Positions 44,124 to 51,560 of a stretch of 51,595 nt of DNA are shown here, one piece after another (within the stretch, counting starts at the first letter, position 1; each line of letters starts with the position of its first letter). The notes under the pieces are model-generated. The model saw only the letters and a program-made list of their open reading frames with translations. It did no database searches and was not told the DNA's origin. This stretch comes from Bacteroidales bacterium UBA4230 (GTDB taxonomy: Bacteria > Bacteroidota > Bacteroidia > Bacteroidales > UBA932), in the NCBI GenBank assembly GCA_002395605.1, contig DGXO01000070.1:12117-63711 (forward strand), in the 5' to 3' direction. Made by a program: the position numbers and the translations under genes.

Positions 44124-44907
44124 AGAACTGAAGGTGATACGGCAGGGCCTTCGCCCAGTACGGCCAGCGGTGGGCGGCGGGGGAGTAGATGGCGACGCAC
44201 CTCAGCCCTTCCTCCCGGCAGCGGGCGTCAAATACCTCCGTGGCCTTCAGGAATTTGTCCTTGGTGCCGCAGGAAACCACCATCAGCTTGCCTTCTGAGC
44301 CTGTTTCCCGTAGCCTTCCCAGCCTGTTTACGGCCGATTCCTTCTGGCACACTTCGGCCTCAATGTCTTCGGCCCCCAATATGCCGGGGATTATTTCACG
44401 TGAGCCTCCGGAGTGCCGAAGGTCCAGTATTCCGCTCATGGCTCCTGCCGCTTTGAAGCGTTCAGGGTGGTCCAGGAAAAGGTTCATTGCGCCGTGCCCG
44501 CCCATCGAAAGGCCGTCTACAAATGTGCGCTCAGGGTTTAGGCCGAACCTCTCCTGAAGCGCCGGCCAGCACTCTTCCCAGAAAAAGCTCCGCCACTGCA
44601 TGCCGGCAGGGTTGGCGTTGTTGAGATACCAGCTTCTTTCAAAGCCTTCCGGGCACACGAACCTGAATCCGGTCTTGTTGGAAAGCCCCTGAAGGTCTGC
44701 GTGAGTGCTCCAGTCCCTGTAATTTCCGCCAAATCCGTGAAGAAGGATAAGGGTTGGCAGTTCCCTTTGGCAGGTTTTGCCATCCGGCGAAACCACCAGA
44801 ATGGAATCTATACGGTGCAGCCATGCGGATTCTATTACAATTACCTCCTGCGCCCAACCGGTGAGGGCGCATAGGGAAAGCAGCGCTATTGCCAGTATCT
44901 TTTTCAT
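44107..44907 (-). CDS. Exported alpha/beta-hydrolase esterase
   Basis: 266 residues from the ATG at 44907; a GTG two codons upstream is less likely. The signal peptide MKKILAIALLSLCALTGWAQ ends in a normal A-Q cleavage site, so it is soluble in the periplasm. LILLHGFGGNYRDW gives the oxyanion loop, GLSMGGHGA the nucleophile Ser134, and the acid and His lie in the C-terminal part (YSPAAHRWPYW). This is the esterase D/putative esterase group, which contains acetyl-xylan and other carbohydrate esterases. It could remove acetyl or feruloyl groups from a glycan. It has its own promoter box immediately upstream. Confidence 0.82.
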   Translation of the reverse strand: MKKILAIALLSLCALTGWAQEVIVIESAWLHRIDSILVVSPDGKTCQRELPTLILLHGFGGNYRDWSTHADLQGLSNKTGFRFVCPEGFERSWYLNNANPAGMQWRSFFWEECWPALQERFGLNPERTFVDGLSMGGHGAMNLFLDHPERFKAAGAMSGILDLRHSGGSREIIPGILGAEDIEAEVCQKESAVNRLGRLRETGSEGKLMVVSCGTKDKFLKATEVFDARCREEGLRCVAIYSPAAHRWPYWAKALPYHLQFFMAEL

Positions 44908-44912
44908 AATCA

Positions 44913-44920
44913 CAAAGATA
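44913..44920 (-). promoter_or_regulatory. -7 box abutting the esterase gene
   Basis: On the minus strand TATCTTTG ends 5 bases before the ATG at 44907. No TTG occurs at the -33 distance. Confidence 0.55.
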
Positions 44921-45235
44921 GTTATTTTTGCCGATTACCGCTCCTCACGCCTTGTGATTCCATTTCAATCACCTCAGAAGTGGGTGAATAATAACGTTGG
45001 ATTTCCCCGCCGGGGCCTAGCCGCTACTCAAATCCCGCAAAAACAGTCCAAAATGCGGGATTTCAGTTCCGGCCAGAACTTGGGTCCCTCAAAATTGGCT
45101 TAAAATGCGGGATTTCAGTTCAATTTTTAGCTGGATTTAATATTGAAGAGTCATCAAAGAAGTTGGACTTGCATTGACGTTGTGCTTGTACAAAAAAGCA
45201 GGGTATAGCTATTTTCGTAAGTATCCGCAAAACGA
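44921..45235. other. Gene-free stretch between esterase and toxin operon
   Basis: No credible coding sequence lies here. It contains a CCCCG-C-CGGGG palindrome (45005-45015), the repeats described at 45030-45121, and nothing else I can name. The 3' end of the HipT-like gene is at 45236. Confidence 0.6.
45030..45121. repeat. 20-bp direct repeat with an inverted partial copy
   Basis: AAAATGCGGGATTTCAGTTC occurs at 45050-45069 and exactly again at 45102-45121 (52-bp period). AAATCCCGCA at 45030-45039 is the reverse complement of TGCGGGATTT at 45054-45063, so a hairpin with a 14-base loop can form. Confidence 0.8.
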
Positions 45236-46180
45236 TTATTCTGACAATCGCGCCAGACGCTCATTCACTAAGCCCAGATACATTCTCTTTGATTCTTCCG
45301 GCAGAAAAGAACTGTCAATGAGAGCCTTCCATATTGGCAGGAATGTAACCAGCCTGTCCATTATCTTGACGGCAACACGTTCTTGAACGCCAGAGGAAAT
45401 CATCGCCTCAAGGAAATCTGCACGCGAAAAACCGCTTTTGGTGCCACCTACCTTCAGCGTCATTGCCATTTCTTCAGTGTCGGAAGGGTCGGCCAGAAGA
45501 ACGGCCAGGAGGTCATAGGCCGGTGCAAGGGTGTATGTTCTTCTACCCATGTCAATGAGTGAGAAATTCTTGCAATGCATGTCGGAATTACCTGTGAGCC
45601 AGGAGAATAGGACCACCTCCCAGAAGCGCTGGATGTCCAGAAGCGGGGCCGAAGAATACTTGCCGATAGTTTCGGCCAGTTGTGGATATGTTCCGTAATA
45701 TTTGTGCTCTGTGAGACGGTTCGACAGCTGACACATGTCCAGCATGGATATCTTCTCCCCGTGCTTTCCTCTGTCAATGCGCTCTGTCAGATATCCAAGT
45801 TCTCCATCGGTCAGTCTAATAAGCGTGTGCTTTACCGTCCGTATACCGGCAGCTTCGGCCATTTTCATGGTTAGGTCCTCAAGCTCCGGGAGGAAACGGT
45901 AGGCGTCGCTTTGAGGCTTGAAGATATACTTGCCCCACAGGCCTACGATGGTGAACTTCTTTGGCTGGTTCTTTCCGCCTCTGTTTACATCTAGCGACAT
46001 CTTCGCCTGAACGCCCGTCACGGATGTGCTGGCGCGGATAACCTTCTTTGCCAACTCCGACATATTGTCTCTAGTGTAGGGAAGTTCAGGAACTAATTTT
46101 GAGCCAAAGAACTTCCTGGCACAGGCGAGATGGAAATCGCCTTCGGCTCCATCCTTATAACAGTACAGGCACTTACTCAT
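45236..46180 (-). CDS. hipT: HipT-like Ser/Thr kinase toxin (HipA C-terminal part)
   Basis: 314 residues. The N-terminus has a probable metal knuckle (C4, C7, H17, C20: KCLYC...FHLAC), common in this branch of the HipA family. The Gly-rich loop is ASTSVTGVQAKM (50-61), where the S-V-T before Gly replaces the Ser-x-Ser autophosphorylation motif of E. coli HipT. The catalytic loop is GNSDMHCKNFSLI and the metal-binding part APAYDLL. Such kinases phosphorylate aminoacyl-tRNA synthetases and stop growth. The protein lacks the N-terminal HipA subdomain, which is encoded by the preceding gene (8-base overlap). This is the HipBST layout rather than HipBA. Confidence 0.85.
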   Translation of the reverse strand: MSKCLYCYKDGAEGDFHLACARKFFGSKLVPELPYTRDNMSELAKKVIRASTSVTGVQAKMSLDVNRGGKNQPKKFTIVGLWGKYIFKPQSDAYRFLPELEDLTMKMAEAAGIRTVKHTLIRLTDGELGYLTERIDRGKHGEKISMLDMCQLSNRLTEHKYYGTYPQLAETIGKYSSAPLLDIQRFWEVVLFSWLTGNSDMHCKNFSLIDMGRRTYTLAPAYDLLAVLLADPSDTEEMAMTLKVGGTKSGFSRADFLEAMISSGVQERVAVKIMDRLVTFLPIWKALIDSSFLPEESKRMYLGLVNERLARLSE

Positions 46181-46496
46181 GGCTCAAAGGGGTTACGCTG
46201 ATATCACCGATACAATCTTTGCAGCAGGCCATGAGGAGAGACATCCTGTCTCTTGGGTCTATCTTCCATGACTGGGAAGCTATATCCAGCAACCAGCCTT
46301 CCGGAATCAGGCCGTCGAAAACGGGAAACATCATTTCCTTGTCATAAGGCTGCTCAGTGAGTGGCATTGTGGGACTCAGAGACTTGGCATCACTCCTTTT
46401 CAAATAGTCTTTGTCATACACAAAGTGGAAGCCTTCCTCATCTTCAACGAGGACGCCGCAATAGACATCTTGAATATATACACCGGCCTGTTTCAT
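46173..46496 (-). CDS. hipS: HipS-like protein (HipA N-terminal subdomain 1)
   Basis: 107 residues matching the Couple_hipA/HipA N-terminal domain: GVYIQDVYCGVLVEDEEGFHFVYDKDYL, SLSPTMPLTEQPY and FPVFDGLIPEGWLLDIA. In the HipBST system of E. coli the separate HipS protein, not HipB, neutralises the kinase HipT, so that is the likely role here. The start overlaps the hipB stop by 4 bases (ATGA), and the end overlaps the kinase gene by 8 bases, so all three are translationally coupled. A simple frameshift of one hipA gene is unlikely because each part has its own start and intact ends. Confidence 0.82.
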   Translation of the reverse strand: MKQAGVYIQDVYCGVLVEDEEGFHFVYDKDYLKRSDAKSLSPTMPLTEQPYDKEMMFPVFDGLIPEGWLLDIASQSWKIDPRDRMSLLMACCKDCIGDISVTPLSHE

Positions 46497-46696
46497 CGTA
46501 CATTAATTTTTATCGGGCCGAGCTCCTCGCCAAACAGAGCAAGAACCTGATTCACCTTGTCCATACGTACTGAGACCTTGCCTTGTTCCAAATCGCGCAC
46601 AAAGCGCAGGCCTACACCGGCTCTTTGCGCTAATTCGGCCTGAGTAAGGCCATAGGTTTTACGCCTTTGTTTGATTTGCTCTGCTAATCTTGTCAT
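46493..46696 (-). CDS. hipB: HipB-like Cro/CI-type transcriptional regulator
   Basis: 67 residues from the ATG at 46696; the open frame runs 25 codons further upstream, across the operator and -7 box, so the longer form is unlikely. The helix-turn-helix is MTRLAEQIKQRRKTYGLTQ, then AELAQRAGVGLRFVRDLEQGK, and the end VLALFGEELGPI is typical of short HipB/Xre antitoxins. It is the first gene of the operon and probably represses it by binding the three palindromes at 46705-46800. In HipBST, HipB enhances but does not supply kinase neutralisation. Confidence 0.85.
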   Translation of the reverse strand: MTRLAEQIKQRRKTYGLTQAELAQRAGVGLRFVRDLEQGKVSVRMDKVNQVLALFGEELGPIKINVR

Positions 46697-46704
46697 AGTA
46701 TTTA

Positions 46705-46800
46705 TACCCTTTAGGGTACAAATATAAGAATAATCTGATAAAATATACCCGAAAAGGTTCAAATTTAGCAAATTGTTGTATTTCTATACCCTATCGGGTG
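46705..46800 (-). promoter_or_regulatory. Three palindromic operators 41 bp apart, with -7 box, for hipB
   Basis: TACCCTTTAGGGTA (46705-46718), TACCCGAAAAGGTT (46746-46759) and TACCCTATCGGGTG (46787-46800) start exactly 41 bp apart, close to four helical turns. Each is preceded by TA and followed by an AAAT-rich stretch. On the minus strand TATATTTG (46726-46719) is the -7 box, ending 22 bases before the ATG at 46696; operator 1 covers the expected transcription start. No good -33 TTG was found. Confidence 0.75.
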
Positions 46801-46847
46801 TAAATTATATGATGAGAATATACTCTGCAGCAAGATATCAATTACGG

Positions 46848-48005
46848 TCAGACCAGCCCCACCAGCAGAAACAGGAAGTGGGCGATAACGCCCGCGCAGA
46901 GGCCGGCAATTGCGTGTGCGCCAATGGCCTTGGAGATGGCCTTCCTGTAACCAAGGGAGTCTAGCATGGCGGTGTGGGTGGAGAGGAAGCCGCTCCAGCA
47001 CATTCCAATTGCCGTGAAGACCGCGATGGCATTTCCGTCAAGGATGCCCGTGGCATTGAAAGTGGGAAGAAGCCCAAGGGCCGCCCCAACCGCGCCAAGG
47101 GCCGTCATGGGGAAGGCGATCAGCTCCATATGGGTGAAGCCGAATAGCCATTCAAACACCCAGTGAATTTTCTCGGCAAGCCACGGCAGAACCGGGACAC
47201 CCTGGCTGGAAGAACCGTCGTAAACGCCGGAAGGTCCTGTGCCGAAGGTAACCATGATAACCGCGGTGGTAATGATAAGAACACCCGGAATAATCTGCAG
47301 CCCAAGGTCCACGCCGTTCTTTCCGCCGTCCAGGACAGCGTTAAGAAAGCGCATGAATATGCTGCGGCTTGGTTCATCGGCAGATGACTCATCTTCGGCC
47401 TCAAGGGCAACGCTATCCTCCACCGCGGGGCTATCCAGTTCCGGATATGCCTTGAGACAGGAGCGCTGCATGAGGCGTGTAGAGATGATGGAGCCGCAGA
47501 TGGCGCCCGCAAGCCCAATCAGGGCGGCGGTCATTTGCCCGTAGCCTATCATGGTGATAATAACCACAAAACCCATCCCGAAGGCCGTCCCAAAATTGGT
47601 GAGCGAAATCAGTTGGTATTTCTTGAAATATGATGCGAACTTCCTGTCCTTTGAAAGGGCTATGATGGCAGGGTTGTCGGAAAGGAAAGTCATGACTCCG
47701 CCAAGGGCCGCCACGCCCGGAAGATTGTAAAGCGGCTTCATGAGCGGCCTCAGAACCCTTTCCAGAAGGGTTACAACGCCAAACTCCGACATCAGCTTTG
47801 ACAGCGCTCCGGTAAGAACCGTAATTCCCATAAGGTAGAACACTGTATTTAGAAGAAGGTCATGGGCCGTGTTCATGAGGGTTTTGAGCATGTTTGCCCC
47901 ACCCATCTTCCAACTTAGCAGGCCGAAGACCAGGAAAATGACACTCAGGAACACAATGGCCTCTATTATAGGCCTCCACTGGCGCCTTTTGCTATTGTTT
48001 GTCAT
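46848..48005 (-). CDS. Gate-domain (nucleoside-recognition) membrane protein
   Basis: 385 residues with about nine hydrophobic helices. Two Gate/nucleoside-recognition regions are seen: LLLNTVFYLMGITVLTGALSKLMSEFG with ALGGVMTFLSDNPAIIALSKD in the first half, and GLQIIPGVLIITTAVIMVTFG with the AIGMCWSGFLSTHTAMLDSLG part in the second. A hydrophilic acidic loop (about 200-225) joins them. This domain occurs in SpmA/SpmB and YjiH-like proteins and in nucleoside transporters; the substrate of this branch is unknown. It is expressed divergently from the acyltransferase gene. Confidence 0.75.
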   Translation of the reverse strand: MTNNSKRRQWRPIIEAIVFLSVIFLVFGLLSWKMGGANMLKTLMNTAHDLLLNTVFYLMGITVLTGALSKLMSEFGVVTLLERVLRPLMKPLYNLPGVAALGGVMTFLSDNPAIIALSKDRKFASYFKKYQLISLTNFGTAFGMGFVVIITMIGYGQMTAALIGLAGAICGSIISTRLMQRSCLKAYPELDSPAVEDSVALEAEDESSADEPSRSIFMRFLNAVLDGGKNGVDLGLQIIPGVLIITTAVIMVTFGTGPSGVYDGSSSQGVPVLPWLAEKIHWVFEWLFGFTHMELIAFPMTALGAVGAALGLLPTFNATGILDGNAIAVFTAIGMCWSGFLSTHTAMLDSLGYRKAISKAIGAHAIAGLCAGVIAHFLFLLVGLV

Positions 48006-48029
48006 TGAAGCTTAAGTTTTAGTGTTAGT

Positions 48030-48074
48030 GCAAATATAGTGATATTTGCTCACAAAAGAATCCGGATATTTTTG
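48030..48074. promoter_or_regulatory. Divergent promoters around a small palindrome
   Basis: Rightward: TTTG (48045-48048), 18-bp spacer, TATTTTTG (48067-48074), 23 bases before the ATG at 48098. Leftward: TATATTTG (48038-48031), 25 bases before the ATG at 48005. GCAAATAT/ATATTTGC (48030-48037 and 48042-48049) is a perfect 8-4-8 palindrome, partly because the two promoter elements mirror each other. Confidence 0.6.
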
Positions 48075-48097
48075 TAAATTCGCAAAAACAATGAGTT

Positions 48098-49261
48098 ATG
48101 GAGAATAAGCGGGAAATTTGGATAGACTGGCTAAGGATTGTGGCCTGCCTTTTTGTGATGAGCACTCACGCCTGTGAGGTGTTTTATTTCGGGGACGGCG
48201 GTGCGCAGATCCTCACAAAAACGGACGCAATCTGGGTGTCCATCCTGAACAGCTTCACAAGGGCCTGCGTGCCCCTTTTTGTGGTAGCATCCAGTTATCT
48301 TCAGTTCCCCATACACTATTCGGCCGGGGAGTTTTTCAAGCGTAGGCTAATTCGAGTTCTCATCCCTTTCATTGTGTGGACCCTGGTCTATGCCTTCGTG
48401 TGGGGAGACCCCGTGCATGACTTCAAGGACTTCCTCCTCAATTTCAACTACGCCGCCGGGCATCTTTGGTTTGTGTACATGCTCCTTGGCGTGTATCTCC
48501 TTATGCCGCTTCTTTCCCCCTGGGCCGAAAAAGTGGGCAAGCGCGAACTCCAGGTTTACCTTGGAATTTGGCTTTTCACCACCATCATCCCTTACATCCG
48601 CATGTGGGCGGGAGGGCCGGCAGAGGTCATTTACGGCCCCTTCGGCATACCCAACCTTGCAAAATATCCGCTTTGGGGAGAGGCCAGCTGGAATACCTAC
48701 GGCACCTTTTACTACATGAGCGGATTCATTGGGTATCTCCTTCTGGGACTGTATTTCCGGAAGTTTGTTGGGGAACTCAGCTGGGGTAAAACCCTTGCCA
48801 TTGCGCTGCCGCTTTTTGCCGCCGGCTTCACAATTGCCGCCACGGGATTCTACTCCTTTGTCCAGGCCGATGCCCAAGGCGCATTCCCCGTCTCCGGCCC
48901 CGTAGGCAGCGCCGCAATATGGGAAACCACCTGGTTCAACGACACCCTTGGCCTTGCCCTCATGACCATTGCCTGGATACTTCTGTTCCGTAAAATCAAG
49001 GCCGAAAGCACATTCTACAAAAATATCATCCTGCCCGTTTCCAAGGCCAGTTACGGCATGTACCTTGGCCATATGCTCATCCTTGGCAGCGTTGCCACAT
49101 GTATATGCTCCCTTTTTGGCCGCGGGGCCCAAGGTCTACTTGGCATTTGGACCACCCCCGTGGAGGTCTTTGCCATTGCCGTGCTTTCATTTACGGCATC
49201 GGCCATCCTCTGCGTCCTTTTACAGAAGATTCCGCGCGTTGGGAAATATATTGTAGGATAA
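48098..49261 (+). CDS. Acyltransferase 3 family membrane protein
   Basis: 387 residues with about ten membrane helices, the normal size. It begins with the family signature RIVACLFVMSTHACEVFYFG containing the catalytic-type His, and continues with ACVPLFVVASSYLQFP, FKRRLIRVLIPFIVWTLVY and HLWFVYMLLGVYLLMPLL. Such proteins add O-acetyl or similar acyl groups to surface polysaccharides, peptidoglycan or lipids, taking acyl-CoA from the cytoplasm. The neighbours give no hint of the acceptor. It is transcribed alone and converges with the small exported protein at 49284. Confidence 0.88.
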   Translation: MENKREIWIDWLRIVACLFVMSTHACEVFYFGDGGAQILTKTDAIWVSILNSFTRACVPLFVVASSYLQFPIHYSAGEFFKRRLIRVLIPFIVWTLVYAFVWGDPVHDFKDFLLNFNYAAGHLWFVYMLLGVYLLMPLLSPWAEKVGKRELQVYLGIWLFTTIIPYIRMWAGGPAEVIYGPFGIPNLAKYPLWGEASWNTYGTFYYMSGFIGYLLLGLYFRKFVGELSWGKTLAIALPLFAAGFTIAATGFYSFVQADAQGAFPVSGPVGSAAIWETTWFNDTLGLALMTIAWILLFRKIKAESTFYKNIILPVSKASYGMYLGHMLILGSVATCICSLFGRGAQGLLGIWTTPVEVFAIAVLSFTASAILCVLLQKIPRVGKYIVG

Positions 49262-49283
49262 CGTAGAATGTATTTTACTACGG

Positions 49284-49892
49284 TTAAAACCTGTAACCAA
49301 CACCTAAGTTCACAAGTATCTGCTGGTATTCGCCAAAATTGTATGTGGCGCCGGCAAGAACGCACACAGGGCCGAAGCCAAGGTTGATGCCGGCATCGGC
49401 AAGAGGCCCAAGACGGACAGAAACATCCTGTTTCCAGCCAGCATCCTCTGTTTTGACAAGCGCCTGGGTGAGCCCGATTCCGCTGCCAAAGTAAAGTGAG
49501 ACTACTTCTCCAAGACGCACCATCCCTCCGGCAGTTACTGTGAGACGGGGATTCCTTTTGGGAGAATCCTTGTAGTATGTGTAGCCTCCAGCGTACTCGC
49601 GTTTTGCAGGGATGCCGTTTACGCCTATGCTGGCGCCTGCATAGAAGCCCCATTTCCACAGGCTTGCATAACGGACGCCAAGCTGTACGGTGTTATAGTC
49701 TACGTCAGCCTTTTCCAAACTAATGTCATAGCAACCCGTGACAAACAACATATTTTGGTGGTCGTAGGTTTTCTTTACGCGTTCCGTATTTATTGTAACG
49801 CCTGTGAAATCAATGGTCTGGGCCTTCAGTGAAGGCAGGGCGCACAGAAGGAGTGCCGCCGCCGCTATAATGGACTTAACTCTCATGGTCAT
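49284..49892 (-). CDS. Small outer-membrane beta-barrel-like protein
   Basis: 202 residues with a signal peptide (MTMRVKSIIAAAALLLCALPSLKAQ). The rest is alternating hydrophobic strands with Gly and Tyr (VQLGVRYASLWKWGFYAGASIGVNG, VTAGGMVRLGEVVSLYFGSGIGL) and a C-terminal Phe (LGVGYRF), typical of small outer-membrane barrels. No enzymatic motif is visible. Its start lies 2 bases after the stop of the gene at 49895, so the two form an operon and may work together. Precise function unknown. Confidence 0.7.
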   Translation of the reverse strand: MTMRVKSIIAAAALLLCALPSLKAQTIDFTGVTINTERVKKTYDHQNMLFVTGCYDISLEKADVDYNTVQLGVRYASLWKWGFYAGASIGVNGIPAKREYAGGYTYYKDSPKRNPRLTVTAGGMVRLGEVVSLYFGSGIGLTQALVKTEDAGWKQDVSVRLGPLADAGINLGFGPVCVLAGATYNFGEYQQILVNLGVGYRF

Positions 49893-49894
49893 GG

Positions 49895-50488
49895 TTATTG
49901 TTTGGTTCTGTCTTCAAGTGATGCTTCCGTGGAAGTTACAATTTTAACGTCCTTACCCTGGCGCAGCATGGTGTTAAGATAAACCACGGTGCTGTCCGAA
50001 GGTTTAAGGCTGCGGAAGTTGGTGTATTTGGCCGGGAAGCCCTTCACCTTCACGGTAAGGTAAATCACCCTGCCTTCACTTTTGTCAGTTGTGACGGAGT
50101 AGGTGGGCCCCACAATAAGGTCTGCGCCTTCTTTTTCCGAGAACTCGAAAAGGGCCTTGGCCTTGAGCTCTTCAATGCCGTCCATGATAACGGCCCTGGC
50201 CCTTCCGGCATAGGCTTCAAGCTGTTTTGTGTCCTTGGTGTCGGGGGCTTCGGGGATGGTGATGGTCCCCTGGGTCTTGAAGATATTGGCTGCTCCCTGG
50301 ATTAAACTTACATCGGCCACAAGTGGCGTAACAAACATGTGAGGCTGGGTATCCATGGACGTGGCCTCGTATTTTGTGACATTCACGCCCGTAACGGTTG
50401 TCTGGGCTCCGGCCCGGGTGAAGCCCATGAAAAGCAGGAGGGCGGCGCACAAAAGTGTGAACAGTGGTTGTATGTTTCTCATTATCAT
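49895..50488 (-). CDS. Exported protein of unknown function
   Basis: 197 residues. A signal peptide ends ...FTRAGAQ. The mature part has KYEATSMDTQPHMFVTPLVADVSL, a helical stretch (KQLEAYAGRARAVIMDGIEELKAKALFEFSEKEG) and ADLIVGPTYSVTTDKSEGRVIYLTVKVKGFPAKYTNF. I recognise the plan, an exported alpha-beta domain ending in repeated strands, but not the family. It probably resides in the periplasm or attached to the outer membrane and is paired with the barrel-like protein downstream. Its promoter fits the consensus very well. Confidence 0.7.
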   Translation of the reverse strand: MIMRNIQPLFTLLCAALLLFMGFTRAGAQTTVTGVNVTKYEATSMDTQPHMFVTPLVADVSLIQGAANIFKTQGTITIPEAPDTKDTKQLEAYAGRARAVIMDGIEELKAKALFEFSEKEGADLIVGPTYSVTTDKSEGRVIYLTVKVKGFPAKYTNFRSLKPSDSTVVYLNTMLRQGKDVKIVTSTEASLEDRTKQ

Positions 50489-50502
50489 GTGGGTTTAATG
50501 GT

Positions 50503-50534
50503 CAAATATAAGAAAGAGTTCCGAGAAAAACAAA
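50503..50534 (-). promoter_or_regulatory. Consensus promoter for the two small exported proteins
   Basis: On the minus strand TTTG (50534-50531), a 20-bp spacer and TATATTTG (50510-50503), ending 14 bases before the ATG at 50488. Confidence 0.8.
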
Positions 50535-50554
50535 AACCATTGGCCCCGGACTTC

Positions 50555-51535
50555 TTAGAGTCCTTGCAGGTACTGCTTGAAAAAGCGTCCCTGTGTGGTG
50601 GGGGTGAAGTCCCAGTCACTTATGAGGGTGGGGGCCCAGTGAGGGTCAAAGCACCATACGGTGAAGGAGATTCCCTTGCTCTCAAGGTACTTGGTGATAT
50701 GCTCTCCGTAAACGTCCGTGGAAATGACGGGGATGTGGGCTCCCGGCTCATTTTCAAGGCAATAGCCAATTTCCGTGCATATTACGGGATATGTGTCTGC
50801 AACATAGCCGAAGTCCTTTTCCCACTGCTCTTCCCAGGGCTGCGGGCGTTTCATGGGGTAGGGGTGGCATACATAGGCTACGTTTGGACGGCCGATGGGC
50901 TCACTGGCTACGGGCGTAAGGTCGTAAGCCCAGTTGAAGCCGGCGCAAAGGCACACCGCATTGGGATTGTAGGTGCGCACAGTGTCTATTATCTGTTCCT
51001 GAAGCTCTTTCCATTCGGTCCAGGAGCACTCTCCCGTACCGGTGACGGTGGGTTCGTTGAAAATCTCATACAGCGCCACGGTGGGCGTGTCCTTGTATCG
51101 GCTGGCAGCCGTACGCCAGAATCTGAAAGTCTCCTCCTTGGTTGTGTTGTACATGGGATTTGTGTATAGCTCTTCCTTGAGATTGCCTATGGAGTGCCAG
51201 TCCATGATCACATAAATCCCATGTTTTTCGGCCCATTCTATGCCCTGGTCCATGACCTCGAAAGTCTTTTCCCAGCCCATCTTGTTGATGTTTGCAGGGT
51301 GTACCGCAAAGCGGACAACATTTGCGCCCCAGGATGCGGCCTCCTCAAAATACCGCTCAGTCCACTGGCCGTCATTCACAAGTTTTACGGGATCCGAGAA
51401 ACAAAGGCCACGGAAAATGATTTCTTTCCCCTGAGCGTCCACAAATTTGTTGCCTTCCACCTTTACCCAGCCTTGGCGGGCTTGGCAGCACATCAGTAGG
51501 AGAGCAGTGCTGAGAAGTAGTAGTAATCTTTTCAT
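50555..51535 (-). CDS. GH5-family glycoside hydrolase, lipoprotein
   Basis: 326 residues from the ATG at 51535; ten more upstream codons are open but contain the -7 box. The signal peptide MKRLLLLLSTALLLMC suggests a lipoprotein. A GH5 barrel follows: GKEIIFRGLCFSD, NVVRFAVHP, HGIYVIMDWHS, then EIFNEP with acid/base Glu161, HPYPM, and CTEIGY with nucleophile Glu255. GH5 enzymes cut beta-1,4-glucans, mannans or related polymers by a retaining mechanism. It is monocistronic here, apart from SusCD locus 2, but an endo-mannanase-type role beside that locus would make sense (inference). Confidence 0.88.
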   Translation of the reverse strand: MKRLLLLLSTALLLMCCQARQGWVKVEGNKFVDAQGKEIIFRGLCFSDPVKLVNDGQWTERYFEEAASWGANVVRFAVHPANINKMGWEKTFEVMDQGIEWAEKHGIYVIMDWHSIGNLKEELYTNPMYNTTKEETFRFWRTAASRYKDTPTVALYEIFNEPTVTGTGECSWTEWKELQEQIIDTVRTYNPNAVCLCAGFNWAYDLTPVASEPIGRPNVAYVCHPYPMKRPQPWEEQWEKDFGYVADTYPVICTEIGYCLENEPGAHIPVISTDVYGEHITKYLESKGISFTVWCFDPHWAPTLISDWDFTPTTQGRFFKQYLQGL

Positions 51536-51552
51536 TTTCAGGTAATTTATCC

Positions 51553-51560
51553 CAAATATA
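51553..51560 (-). promoter_or_regulatory. -7 box of the GH5 gene
   Basis: On the minus strand TATATTTG ends 17 bases before the ATG at 51535. No TTG stands at the -33 distance before the window ends. Confidence 0.6.

Noticed and set aside
45030..45121. Degenerate CRISPR array
   Set aside because: Only two direct copies, one spacer-like interval, and no cas genes nearby.
45236..46496. HipA gene broken by a frameshift
   Set aside because: The two parts have their own starts and coupled overlaps, and the kinase has its own N-terminal Cys/His region; this is the natural split HipS/HipT arrangement.
46697..46771. Longer HipB with 25 extra N-terminal residues
   Set aside because: The extra codons run through operator 1 and the -7 box; the shorter start gives a standard helix-turn-helix N-terminus.
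49262..49283. CGTAG/CTACG inverted repeat between acyltransferase and barrel genes as a terminator
   Set aside because: The stem is only about five base pairs with an AT-rich loop; too weak to claim.
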